Positions 27,747-35,313 of a stretch of 64,000 nt of DNA are shown here, piece by piece. The stretch covers positions 1 to 64,000 of the forward strand of contig JBEEPK010000002.1 of NCBI GenBank assembly GCA_041191145.1. The letters are read 5' to 3'. Numbering within the stretch: the first letter of the stretch is position 1; the number at the start of each line of letters is the position of its first letter. The translations under genes and the position numbers were made by a program. The stretch comes from UBA961 sp041191145. Lineage in GTDB: Bacteria > Bacteroidota > Ignavibacteria > Kapaibacteriales > UBA961. The notes below the pieces were generated by a model, which saw nothing but the letters and a program-made list of their open reading frames with translations, was not told the DNA's origin and searched no databases.

Positions 27747-28955
27747 ATGAAAAACACTTTTGATTCCATAGAGCAAGCAATCAAAGATTTGAAAGCAGGC
27801 AAAGTTGTGGTCGTGCTTGATGATGAAGATCGTGAAAATGAAGGAGATGTCATTTGTGCAGCAGAGTTTTGTACTCCGGAACTTGTCAATTTCATGGCTT
27901 CACAGGCAAAAGGATTGATTTGTGTGGCAATGCCTCCTGAAAAAGCACTTGCCTTGGATCTTGCTCCAATGGTTCCGGACAATACCGCATTGCATGGTAC
28001 AAAATTCACAGTCTCAATTGACTATCTGCATGGTACCAGCTCAGGAATTTCTGCAAGTGATCGCTCGGCTACAATCAAAGCATTGGTGCAGGATGATATC
28101 AAACCTGAAGATTTCGGAAGACCAGGTCATATTTTTCCTTTGATTGCAGTCGAAGAGGGCGTGCTGAGGAGAGCTGGTCACACTGAAGCAGTTGTTGATC
28201 TCATGAAACTTGGAAATCTCAAGTCAGTTGGCGTTCTATGCGAGATTCTTGCCGAAGATGGCACGATGATGCGCACACCACAATTGATGGAATTTTCAGA
28301 AAAACATGCACTTTCCATCATCACGGTGAAAGACCTTATCAAATATCGATTGAATAAAGAACAATTGGTCGAACCGGTGGCAGAGGCTCAATTGCCAACT
28401 GAATTCGGGAATTTTACGCTTAAGGTATTTGCTAATACCGTTGATGGGAAAGAACATGTGGCTTTGGTTAAAGGTACATGGAATGAGGATGAACCTGTCT
28501 TGGTTCGTGTTCATAGCGAATGTCTGACCGGTGATATATTTCACTCACTTCGTTGTGACTGTGGTCCACAATTGTCTGCCGCTCTTTCTATGATTGAACA
28601 AGCAGAGAAAGGCGTATTGCTGTATATGCGACAAGAGGGAAGAGGAATCGGACTTGTCAATAAAGTGAAGGCATATTCTTTGCAGGAAAAAGGACTTGAT
28701 ACTGTTGAGGCAAATGTTCAATTGGGCTTTCAGCCGGATCCTCGAGATTATGGCATCGGTGCACAGATTCTTGCTTCGCTTGGTATTAGAAAGATGCGAT
28801 TGATGACGAATAATCCCACAAAAAGAGTCGGACTTGAAAGTTATGGACTTGAAGTGATTGAGCGTGTCCCCATAGAAATGCAACCTAATCCTGTGAATCG
28901 TGATTATTTGGAGACCAAAAAGGTCAAAATGGGTCATTTATTGACTCATCTTTGA
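27747..28955 (+). CDS. ribBA: Bifunctional 3,4-DHBP synthase / GTP cyclohydrolase II
   Basis: 402 residues with both first-committed riboflavin activities. Residues 1-205 form the DHBP synthase, with DDEDRENEGD near the N-terminus and GHTEAVVDL. Residues 206-402 form GTP cyclohydrolase II, with zinc cysteines in HSECLTGDIFHSLRCDCG and catalytic RQEGRGIGL. All motifs are intact in both halves. The product feeds RibF, whose gene lies at 39.5 kb. No FMN riboswitch is visible upstream; the gene lies 3 nt behind yajC and is presumably cotranscribed. Confidence 0.96.
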   Translation: MKNTFDSIEQAIKDLKAGKVVVVLDDEDRENEGDVICAAEFCTPELVNFMASQAKGLICVAMPPEKALALDLAPMVPDNTALHGTKFTVSIDYLHGTSSGISASDRSATIKALVQDDIKPEDFGRPGHIFPLIAVEEGVLRRAGHTEAVVDLMKLGNLKSVGVLCEILAEDGTMMRTPQLMEFSEKHALSIITVKDLIKYRLNKEQLVEPVAEAQLPTEFGNFTLKVFANTVDGKEHVALVKGTWNEDEPVLVRVHSECLTGDIFHSLRCDCGPQLSAALSMIEQAEKGVLLYMRQEGRGIGLVNKVKAYSLQEKGLDTVEANVQLGFQPDPRDYGIGAQILASLGIRKMRLMTNNPTKRVGLESYGLEVIERVPIEMQPNPVNRDYLETKKVKMGHLLTHL

Positions 28956-28958
28956 AGT

Positions 28959-28989
28959 TTTGCCATCTCCCATAAATTCAATACATTTG
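28959..28989 (+). promoter_or_regulatory. Strong Bacteroidota-type promoter before greA
   Basis: TTTG (28959-28962), a 19-bp spacer, then TACATTTG (28982-28989). This is an exact match to the Bacteroidota consensus TTTG-N19-TAnnTTTG. Transcription should begin near 28995, just before a terminator-like hairpin. Confidence 0.75.
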
Positions 28990-29015
28990 CTCTGTACTCA
29001 AAATGTACGCCTCGA

Positions 29016-29054
29016 GACAAAGTCGTTATGAAGATAACGGCTTTGTCTTTTTTT
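29016..29054 (+). terminator. Intrinsic terminator in the greA leader (attenuator candidate)
   Basis: A 14-bp stem with one G-T pair (29016-29029 with 29034-29047), a 4-nt loop and seven Ts (29048-29054). It lies downstream of the consensus promoter and 30 bases before the greA ATG, so most transcripts from that promoter should stop here unless read-through occurs. It may also end the ribBA transcript. Confidence 0.85.
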
Positions 29055-29083
29055 GCTGTAATACACTCTCTTTGGAGAAATCC

Positions 29084-29566
29084 ATGTCATCCGGTCCAGT
29101 ATACATGACCCGCGAAGGTGTTGCGAAAATTGAAGATGAAATAAAGCAACTCAAGGGAAAGGGAAGAAAGGAAATTGCCGAGAAGATTGCTTATGCACGC
29201 TCACATGGTGATTTATCTGAGAATGCCGATTATGATGCCGCAAAGCATGAGCAGGAATTGCTTGAGATGCGCATTTCAAGATTGGAATCTACTTTGGTAA
29301 AAGTGCAAGTTATTGATCCGAAGGACCTTCCAAATGATAAAATATATATTCTTTCGAAAGTGAAACTAAAGAACAATAAAACCAGTAAAATGGTTGAATA
29401 TACATTGGTAAGTGCAGAAGAAGCAGATTTTCAAGCCAATAAATTGGCTGTTTCTTCACCTTTGGGTAAAGCATTACTTGGAAAGACAATTGGTGATAAG
29501 GTCATAACAAAGGTTCCAGCAGGCGATATCGAGTATGAAATACTTGAAATTGGAAAAATTGATTGA
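29084..29566 (+). CDS. greA: Transcription elongation factor GreA
   Basis: 160 residues, normal size. It enters the RNA polymerase secondary channel and triggers cleavage of backtracked RNA. The N-terminal coiled coil (about 10-75) carries the acidic tip GDLSENADYDAAK. The C-terminal FKBP-like domain includes VSSPLGKALLGKTIGDKV. I chose ATG at 29084, preceded by GGAGAAATCC. The frame is open back to 29003 but would run through the leader hairpin, which is not protein-like. Expression is probably controlled by the terminator in its leader. Confidence 0.96.
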   Translation: MSSGPVYMTREGVAKIEDEIKQLKGKGRKEIAEKIAYARSHGDLSENADYDAAKHEQELLEMRISRLESTLVKVQVIDPKDLPNDKIYILSKVKLKNNKTSKMVEYTLVSAEEADFQANKLAVSSPLGKALLGKTIGDKVITKVPAGDIEYEILEIGKID

Positions 29567-29595
29567 ATTAAACCAAATGGATAGAAACATTGTCT

Positions 29596-29628
29596 AATTC
29601 CCGTGATTTCACATGGGAATTTTTTTTT
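29596..29628 (+). terminator. Intrinsic terminator after greA
   Basis: Stem AATTCCC / GGGAATT (29596-29602, 29615-29621), with a possible inner GTG/CAC pairing, runs into a T-run to 29628. It ends 12 bases before the GTG start of the sigma-factor gene. Confidence 0.75.
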
Positions 29629-29640
29629 GTCGGAGATTGA

Positions 29641-30195
29641 GTGAAGCCTGAACAAGACATATTAGATCTCCTTGAAAAAGGTAAAACTCATGAGGTTATG
29701 TCCATTCTGATGTCGAATTATAAACGATTCGTACATTCAACGGCAATGCGCTATCTGAAAGATGATGATGATGCAAAAGATGTAACTCAAGAAGTTTTTA
29801 TTAAAGCTTATAACTCCCTTGATTATTTTCGAGGTGATTCCAAGATTCAGACATGGCTCTATGCAATTACTAGAAATCTTTGTTTGAATGCTCTTGACAA
29901 AAAGAAAAGAAAAGGAAATGTGATTCATTTGGAAACTTTGGAAGTATTGTCCGATGAAAGATCAGATAGACTTGTGAATGAATCTGAGTTCTCAAAGTTC
30001 TTTAAGGAATGCATGTCCATATTACCTGAAAAACAAAGAGAAACATTCATATTACGACATGTTGAAGAATTGACATATGAAGAAATCTCCGAAATGCTTG
30101 GCACCAGCATTGGTGGACTCAAAGCAAACTATTATCAAGCAGTACAAAAATTGTCTCAATATCTTTCTTCCAAAAAAGAAGGGAACATACAATGA
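29641..30195 (+). CDS. ECF-type RNA polymerase sigma factor
   Basis: 184 residues. Sigma region 2 (about 20-90) has the family pattern DAKDVTQEVFIKAYNSLDYFRGDSKIQTWLYAITRN split across 43-80. Region 4 (about 120-170) has LPEKQRETFILRHVEELTYEEISEMLG. No region 1 or 3 is present. The start is GTG at 29641, preceded by CGGAG. The next gene overlaps the stop (ATGA) and encodes a membrane protein, so this is a sigma/anti-sigma pair. The closest upstream signal is greA's terminator, so its promoter must be very near or depend on read-through. Confidence 0.92.
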   Translation: MKPEQDILDLLEKGKTHEVMSILMSNYKRFVHSTAMRYLKDDDDAKDVTQEVFIKAYNSLDYFRGDSKIQTWLYAITRNLCLNALDKKKRKGNVIHLETLEVLSDERSDRLVNESEFSKFFKECMSILPEKQRETFILRHVEELTYEEISEMLGTSIGGLKANYYQAVQKLSQYLSSKKEGNIQ

Positions 30196-30746
30196 ATAAT
30201 CATGAAAATATCGAATATTTGTTACCTGATTATATCAATGGTACTTTGTCTGAGGATGATATCTATATTGTGGAACAAGCTCTTGCTTCTTCCAAAGACT
30301 TGCAACAAAAACACGATGAATTTGTACAAGTATTTAGTGTATTGAAGCAAGACAATATCATTCAATTGATGAATGATGAGGTAGAATTCGTGGATGTAAT
30401 CATTCCTCTTAAAGCAAAGAAGAAGATGATAATCCCAAAGATCATCATCGGAACCACAACTTCAATAGCAGCTTGTTTATTGCTTTGGATTGGTATTAAT
30501 AACCAAATATCCAGCAATGTTCAAAATGGTGATGTCAAGAAAATACCTACTATTGAATTGGCTGAGACAATCGATGAATTTACTCCTTTGGAATTACAAT
30601 CAGAGGATGTGGAAGAAGTGATATTGGATGAACTTCTTACATTGTATGTAAGTGATATCGAATCAGGTAAAGAGATCAATCCGCTACTCGAAAATGAAAT
30701 CACAAATTATCTTTTGCAGGAGAGTTCAGATGAAGAAGTATTATAA
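30192..30746 (+). CDS. Putative membrane anti-sigma factor
   Basis: 184 residues: an N-terminal helical domain (LLPDYINGTLSEDDIYIVEQAL, about 9-35) similar to anti-sigma domains, one membrane helix at about 79-102, and an acidic periplasmic C-terminal part. The zinc-binding HxxxCxxC motif of ZAS-type anti-sigmas is absent. It overlaps the sigma gene by 4 nt and the next gene by 17 nt. Role inferred from position and layout: it holds the sigma factor at the membrane until an envelope signal arrives. Confidence 0.78.
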   Translation: MNNHENIEYLLPDYINGTLSEDDIYIVEQALASSKDLQQKHDEFVQVFSVLKQDNIIQLMNDEVEFVDVIIPLKAKKKMIIPKIIIGTTTSIAACLLLWIGINNQISSNVQNGDVKKIPTIELAETIDEFTPLELQSEDVEEVILDELLTLYVSDIESGKEINPLLENEITNYLLQESSDEEVL

Positions 30747-31182
30747 ACTCATCTGCTTTGCAACACTTTTCATGTTCTTAGGTACTGCTTCGCTTTGTAG
30801 TCAAAATCCGGAAAAAATGCGTGAGAGATTGAAGACTTATAAAAAGATCATGTTGATGGAAAAACTCAATATGAGCGAAGAACAATCTATTAAGTTTTTT
30901 ACAAGATACACCGAGTATGAGGAATTCATAAAAAAGGCCAAAAATGAATTGGATCAATCCGTGGATTTGCTTGAGCAAGTTGTGGAATCAGGGAAGGCAG
31001 AAAATGAAAAAGCAATCCAATTGGTCTTTGAGAAAGACATTGCATTGAAAAAAGTCATCATTGAACGAATCAAAGCAATGAAGAATGTACTCAGTGAGAA
31101 GCAATATGGGAAGTATGTTCTCCTTGAATATCGCTTATTGGATAAAGTTAAAGATGCAGTGAAAAAAAGACGAAAGAAGTAA
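30730..31182 (+). CDS. Exported Spy/sensor-like helical protein
   Basis: 150 residues, beginning MKKYYKLICFATLFMFLGTASLCSQ, a signal peptide cleaved near residue 25. The mature part is helical and charged, with LNMSEEQSIKFFTRYTEYE and LSEKQYGKYVLLEYRL, a layout like Spy/CpxP/ZraP-type periplasmic proteins in sigma/anti-sigma loci. The start lies inside the anti-sigma gene. It could be a periplasmic sensor or chaperone working with the anti-sigma; function unproven. Confidence 0.7.
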   Translation: MKKYYKLICFATLFMFLGTASLCSQNPEKMRERLKTYKKIMLMEKLNMSEEQSIKFFTRYTEYEEFIKKAKNELDQSVDLLEQVVESGKAENEKAIQLVFEKDIALKKVIIERIKAMKNVLSEKQYGKYVLLEYRLLDKVKDAVKKRRKK

Positions 31183-31191
31183 TGCTATTAA

Positions 31192-32181
31192 TTAAAATTT
31201 CAGATAAAGTGAGTCAGAATTATAGAAAAATATATCCTTTTTTAGCTTAGTATATCTTTGTATATAATGTTCTTTATAATTGAAAGAAGACTCACTTAGT
31301 TCATATTGTTTTTTTATGAGAGGGATATAAGTAGAAGGGTGATAATATTCTAATGTATATTGTTTCAGATATCTTCCTTGATGACCATATTGTGAATAAT
31401 CATAAATGCACTTTGACTTTGGATTTATATTTAAGGGAAATTGTTGAAAATCAATAAATCTATAGTATGTACCTAATATTGAAATATAAGTATACCAAGA
31501 TCCAAATCTATCATGTGTTTCATATACTTGAAAATCTCTTATCCCATCTAGATTGATGTCTGTATAAATGATTCTGATTGTCTGAGTTAAATCATAATTT
31601 AGATAATTGAATTGTTTCTGTTTTATGAACAGTAACAATTCTTGCAGAAAATTCTGACCTTTTGGAATTCTGATATTTTGATTTATCCCAAAATCAACAA
31701 GAGTAGTTTCAGGGGGGCTGAAGATTGAATTATCATATAATATATTGCTTACAAAGACAATCTTTCCGCTTTCTTTATTGTAAACAAGGATTCTCGTTCC
31801 ATCATACTGAATATATTCATCATTGTAATAATCCTCATCTTTCCCTTCAGCAACAACTTTTTTGAGTGTAGGTTTGCGATATGCAGAAATGATATAGGAT
31901 TGTGCTAGCAATGAATCATGTACAGGGAATATTGCCGAGTTATGAAAGAATTGATTTTGTATGTTAACCAGATGTGAAGTTAAATCGCAATTCTGGAATT
32001 GATACAAATTCAATAATGAAGGAAATACATATGCTTCAACTCGCAAGTGTTTATATACATTGTTATGATATTCGAGAAGTGATGATATATTAGTTGTGCA
32101 CTTATTCATTGTATTTGACTCTATACATGAATAGGTAATAAATGAAAATATAGATACAAATAAAAGAATAAAATATTTCAT
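31192..32181 (-). CDS. Uncharacterised lipoprotein (329 aa)
   Basis: No family recognised. A signal with lipobox-like ITYSC puts the lipidated Cys at 19. The body is rich in Tyr, Asn and Ile. Near residue 215 it has DINLDGIRDF, a calcium-loop-like DxNxDGxxD pattern also seen in VCBS/dockerin-like proteins. The stretch is more A+T-rich than its neighbours. It follows the next listed gene by 12 nt on the same strand and ends 9 bp from the convergent Spy-like gene. Confidence 0.65.
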   Translation of the reverse strand: MKYFILLFVSIFSFITYSCIESNTMNKCTTNISSLLEYHNNVYKHLRVEAYVFPSLLNLYQFQNCDLTSHLVNIQNQFFHNSAIFPVHDSLLAQSYIISAYRKPTLKKVVAEGKDEDYYNDEYIQYDGTRILVYNKESGKIVFVSNILYDNSIFSPPETTLVDFGINQNIRIPKGQNFLQELLLFIKQKQFNYLNYDLTQTIRIIYTDINLDGIRDFQVYETHDRFGSWYTYISILGTYYRFIDFQQFPLNINPKSKCIYDYSQYGHQGRYLKQYTLEYYHPSTYIPLIKKQYELSESSFNYKEHYIQRYTKLKKDIFFYNSDSLYLKF

Positions 32182-32193
32182 GACATTATGTTC

Positions 32194-33198
32194 TTAATTC
32201 ATGATTTTTGTACCAATCTCAGTCCCACCCCATTCAATTACAGTATATCCATTGCGCTTTAATGAGGGTAATTCTTGTTCTTTGATAGGGTTATTAGGTA
32301 TTTCATGACTATACTCCATAAAGACTCTTATGAGTGTCTCTGGTTTTGGGGTGATTTCCAAGAATGAAGTATTTCGAATGTTATCATTTATTGAAAAGTG
32401 AATAAAACATTCCTCTTTACTCATCATTCTTGGTGCCCAAAAAGTAATGAAGTCATTAGATTCTAATTTATTTAGACCAAATTGATATAATACTTTCTCT
32501 AAAAATGGGATTACATCTTTTGCTTTTATAATGAATCCTTCATTGAATATATCTCTTGCTAAGCTTTTGTATGATATTCCCTCCCAAAACAAATATCTAT
32601 GTTCTGTCGAGTCATTTAGGTTTAAAAGTAAACCATCAGTCTTTGCAAGGACTTTCCAACCATCCAAATATTCCGGATAAGTAAATGTTATCTCACCCAG
32701 ATAAGTATGCTTGACTTCTGTAATCTGATCTTGTTCGGGGTAAATGTAGATGACAGGTTTTTTATACATATGTCTTATTGGTAAAGTATCGCAATGAGAT
32801 ATATCAACCATACATTTCGAATTGTTCTTATATGGTATTTGGATTTTTGTAGAGCAAGGTGATGAATAGTTCGAATGGGTAATCACCATGATATGACTGT
32901 ATTGTTGTAATTGTTCTGCATTCAGAGTAACAGAAAATTTGGGTTTACTTCTCGACTGGATGAAAAGTGATGAATTATGTTCTGACTCATCATAAAGATA
33001 GATGTCATAACTTCCTGTAAATGCAACAGTATCCGTGCCATGTATTGAATGCACAAGCATTCCAAGCACTTTATGAATGGATTTTGATGATTGTCCATAT
33101 CCTGACATTGTAGCACTTAGAATCAATAGTAGTATTGTCAATGATATATGCAGAGTATTGCCACGTTTATTTTGAATCCAATTTAATGATGTATGCAT
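32194..33198 (-). CDS. Exported protein of the KPVIYLYP conserved family, function unknown
   Basis: 334 residues. A signal segment lies near 15-36 (ISLTILLLILSATMSGYGQ). The N-terminal third is a small beta domain. From about residue 148 comes a conserved block: KKPVIYIYPEQ, then ITFTYPEYLDGWKVLAKTDG, HRYLFWEG, ITPKPETLIRVFMEY and a C-terminal YTVIEWGGTE. I recognise this set as a widespread uncharacterised family in bacteria and archaea. No catalytic signature is evident. It lies just upstream of the 329-residue lipoprotein gene, probably in the same transcript. Confidence 0.72.
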   Translation of the reverse strand: MHTSLNWIQNKRGNTLHISLTILLLILSATMSGYGQSSKSIHKVLGMLVHSIHGTDTVAFTGSYDIYLYDESEHNSSLFIQSRSKPKFSVTLNAEQLQQYSHIMVITHSNYSSPCSTKIQIPYKNNSKCMVDISHCDTLPIRHMYKKPVIYIYPEQDQITEVKHTYLGEITFTYPEYLDGWKVLAKTDGLLLNLNDSTEHRYLFWEGISYKSLARDIFNEGFIIKAKDVIPFLEKVLYQFGLNKLESNDFITFWAPRMMSKEECFIHFSINDNIRNTSFLEITPKPETLIRVFMEYSHEIPNNPIKEQELPSLKRNGYTVIEWGGTEIGTKIMN

Positions 33199-33337
33199 AT
33201 GTAATTCCTATAGACACAAAGATTCAATATTTCAAGTTCAGACTGACAATGATACTGGAGTACATATACTCATACATTATGATATGAAAAATATAAATGA
33301 GCTAGTTTCTGTGAAAGCAGTCAACTTGATTGTTATA

Positions 33338-35155
33338 TCATTTACCAATATATCTTGCTTCTTCAAGTAATTTTAAATATTCGCCTCTATATCCATCCTC
33401 ATCATCTCCAAGTCCTGAATTTCCAAGTTCCTTTGCTTGTTTCCAATTTGCACTACCTTTAAAGGGACTTTCTCTCAATAACATTCCAAATTCAGCTACT
33501 GAACATATGAAACGAAAATCATCGCTCACATTTAAGATATTTTTTGGTGTATTGTATACTATCTCTTCAAGAGCATATTCACTATTGTTTTCAGGTTTTT
33601 TGTACTTAACATTAATTGTAAGGAGTTCATAATTTGGATTATAGCTAATTGGATTTATTGGTAAAAAGTATTTCTTACTTTTTGGACTTGCACAATTACC
33701 TAGAATTATTTCGTACAATGCTGTGACACTATGACCAGAACCCATTTCGCCTGCATCAATCCTTGAATCATCAAAATCTGAGTTTTTTAAACCCCTATTT
33801 TCATATCCTATCTGTCTATAACTTGAAACAAAACTTGGATTAAATTCTAATTGTGCTTTCACATCTTTCGCAACAGTAAGTAAAGTACCGCGAAATTCTT
33901 CGACAAGCACTTTTTTAGCTTCAATCACATTATCAATATGGAAATAATTTCCATTTCCTTTGTCAGCAATAATTTCGAGTTTATTATCCTTCAAGTTGTC
34001 TAATCCAAATCCTAAAACTGTAATTTCAATCTTATCTTTACGTAATCGTTCCATCATCCGCTGCATTTCTCCATCACTATTGATCCCCATATTGAAATCG
34101 CCATCTGTAGCAACAATTACGCGATTATTTGTCTTGCTATTCAAGTTCTTTCTTAGCAATTGATAAGCAGCTTCAATTCCCGGTGCTCCAGGAGTTGCTC
34201 CATCTGCTTGCAATTCCTGTATCTTTTGAGAAATATTCCTCCTATCACTGCAACTTATAGGTTCAAGTACTATGTTGGCTGTACTTCCACTATATGTAAC
34301 TATCGAGACAACATCATCTTCTCGCAGTTTGTTAAGTAATAAATTAAATGCCCTTTTGGCTAATGGTAGCTTCACTTTTGAATCCATTGAACCTGATATA
34401 TCAATAAGAAGAACCACATTATTCGAAGGACTAATATTCGTATTGACTTTCTTACTCTTTAAACCTACTTTTAACAATAGTGCATCCTTATTCCATGGAC
34501 ATTTGGTCAATTCAGTATTGAGCATGATATCTTGATTATTCTCAGGTTCAGGGTAATCATATGGAAAGTAATTTATGAATTCTTCTATTCTCACAGCGTC
34601 AATTGGTAGCCTACGACCTGAATTGATAAAATGTCTTGCAATGCTGTAGGAAGCTTTATCTACGTCTATTGCAAAGGTTGAAAGTGGTTCTTGTATGACT
34701 ACATTAAATCCATTCTCATTAATTGGCGAAAAATCATATGTAAAGTAACCGCCATAGGAAATTGGAGCAGAAACAGAATGAGCAGTCATAGAAGCACTCC
34801 GGGCTTCACTCGCAGAATATATTTGTGGAGAAATCAATGTATCGTATGTTCTGTCTGGATTAGAGGATTGCAAATATATCCGCCCTTTAAAATTCGATTT
34901 GGCAATGAATGAGTAATTGTTAAATCCCTTAGCAGAAACAGTAATTTTATCACCATTTCTTGCATTTATTAAAAAATATCCATTGGATTGAGTTATAACA
35001 ATATCTTGATTCATTGTGTTTTTGATTGTTGCTGAAGCAATCGCTGTGCTATCTTTGGCATTTAATACAAATCCATCAATAATCACTCTTGAAGCTTTTT
35101 GTGCATGTATTACACATGTTGCACAAATCAATACCGTGTAAATAATAAAACGCAT
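33338..35155 (-). CDS. VWA-domain protein, YfbK type, with N-terminal CRD domain
   Basis: 605 residues, signal peptide ending near 18 (IHAQK). Residues about 22-97 form a carboxypeptidase-regulatory-like domain. A conserved YfbK-type segment follows (FAIDVDKASYSIARHFINSG, 161-180). The von Willebrand A domain (about 245-430) has the metal-adhesion motif DISGS (252-256). The C-terminal domain ends ICSVAEFGMLLRESPFKG, typical of this family. It is secreted or outer-surface and probably binds protein partners. It has a strong AGGAGAG ribosome site and its own unit, after the rsmI terminator. Confidence 0.88.
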   Translation of the reverse strand: MRFIIYTVLICATCVIHAQKASRVIIDGFVLNAKDSTAIASATIKNTMNQDIVITQSNGYFLINARNGDKITVSAKGFNNYSFIAKSNFKGRIYLQSSNPDRTYDTLISPQIYSASEARSASMTAHSVSAPISYGGYFTYDFSPINENGFNVVIQEPLSTFAIDVDKASYSIARHFINSGRRLPIDAVRIEEFINYFPYDYPEPENNQDIMLNTELTKCPWNKDALLLKVGLKSKKVNTNISPSNNVVLLIDISGSMDSKVKLPLAKRAFNLLLNKLREDDVVSIVTYSGSTANIVLEPISCSDRRNISQKIQELQADGATPGAPGIEAAYQLLRKNLNSKTNNRVIVATDGDFNMGINSDGEMQRMMERLRKDKIEITVLGFGLDNLKDNKLEIIADKGNGNYFHIDNVIEAKKVLVEEFRGTLLTVAKDVKAQLEFNPSFVSSYRQIGYENRGLKNSDFDDSRIDAGEMGSGHSVTALYEIILGNCASPKSKKYFLPINPISYNPNYELLTINVKYKKPENNSEYALEEIVYNTPKNILNVSDDFRFICSVAEFGMLLRESPFKGSANWKQAKELGNSGLGDDEDGYRGEYLKLLEEARYIGK

Positions 35156-35284
35156 ACACTCTCCTAAAAAATAACCCTAACAAGGTACATTACTTTATAT
35201 TGTAAATATTTTAAGTCTTTGATGAAAAAGGGGATGTCCCAGTCAATAAATCACAAACTAGTACTTAAATAGTAAAATGAAAAC

Positions 35285-35310
35285 AAAAAATCCCCATAAG
35301 GGGATTTTTT
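35285..35310. terminator. Bidirectional intrinsic terminator after rsmI
   Basis: 11-bp perfect stem AAAAAATCCCC / GGGGATTTTTT with a 4-nt loop, starting 4 bases after the rsmI stop (minus strand). T-runs lie on both strands. It closes the rimP-to-rsmI operon. Confidence 0.88.
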
Positions 35311-35313
35311 CAA

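Noticed and set aside
29003..29083. 27-codon N-terminal extension of GreA
   Set aside because: It runs through the leader terminator; the ATG at 29084 has GGAGAAATCC before it and matches normal GreA length.
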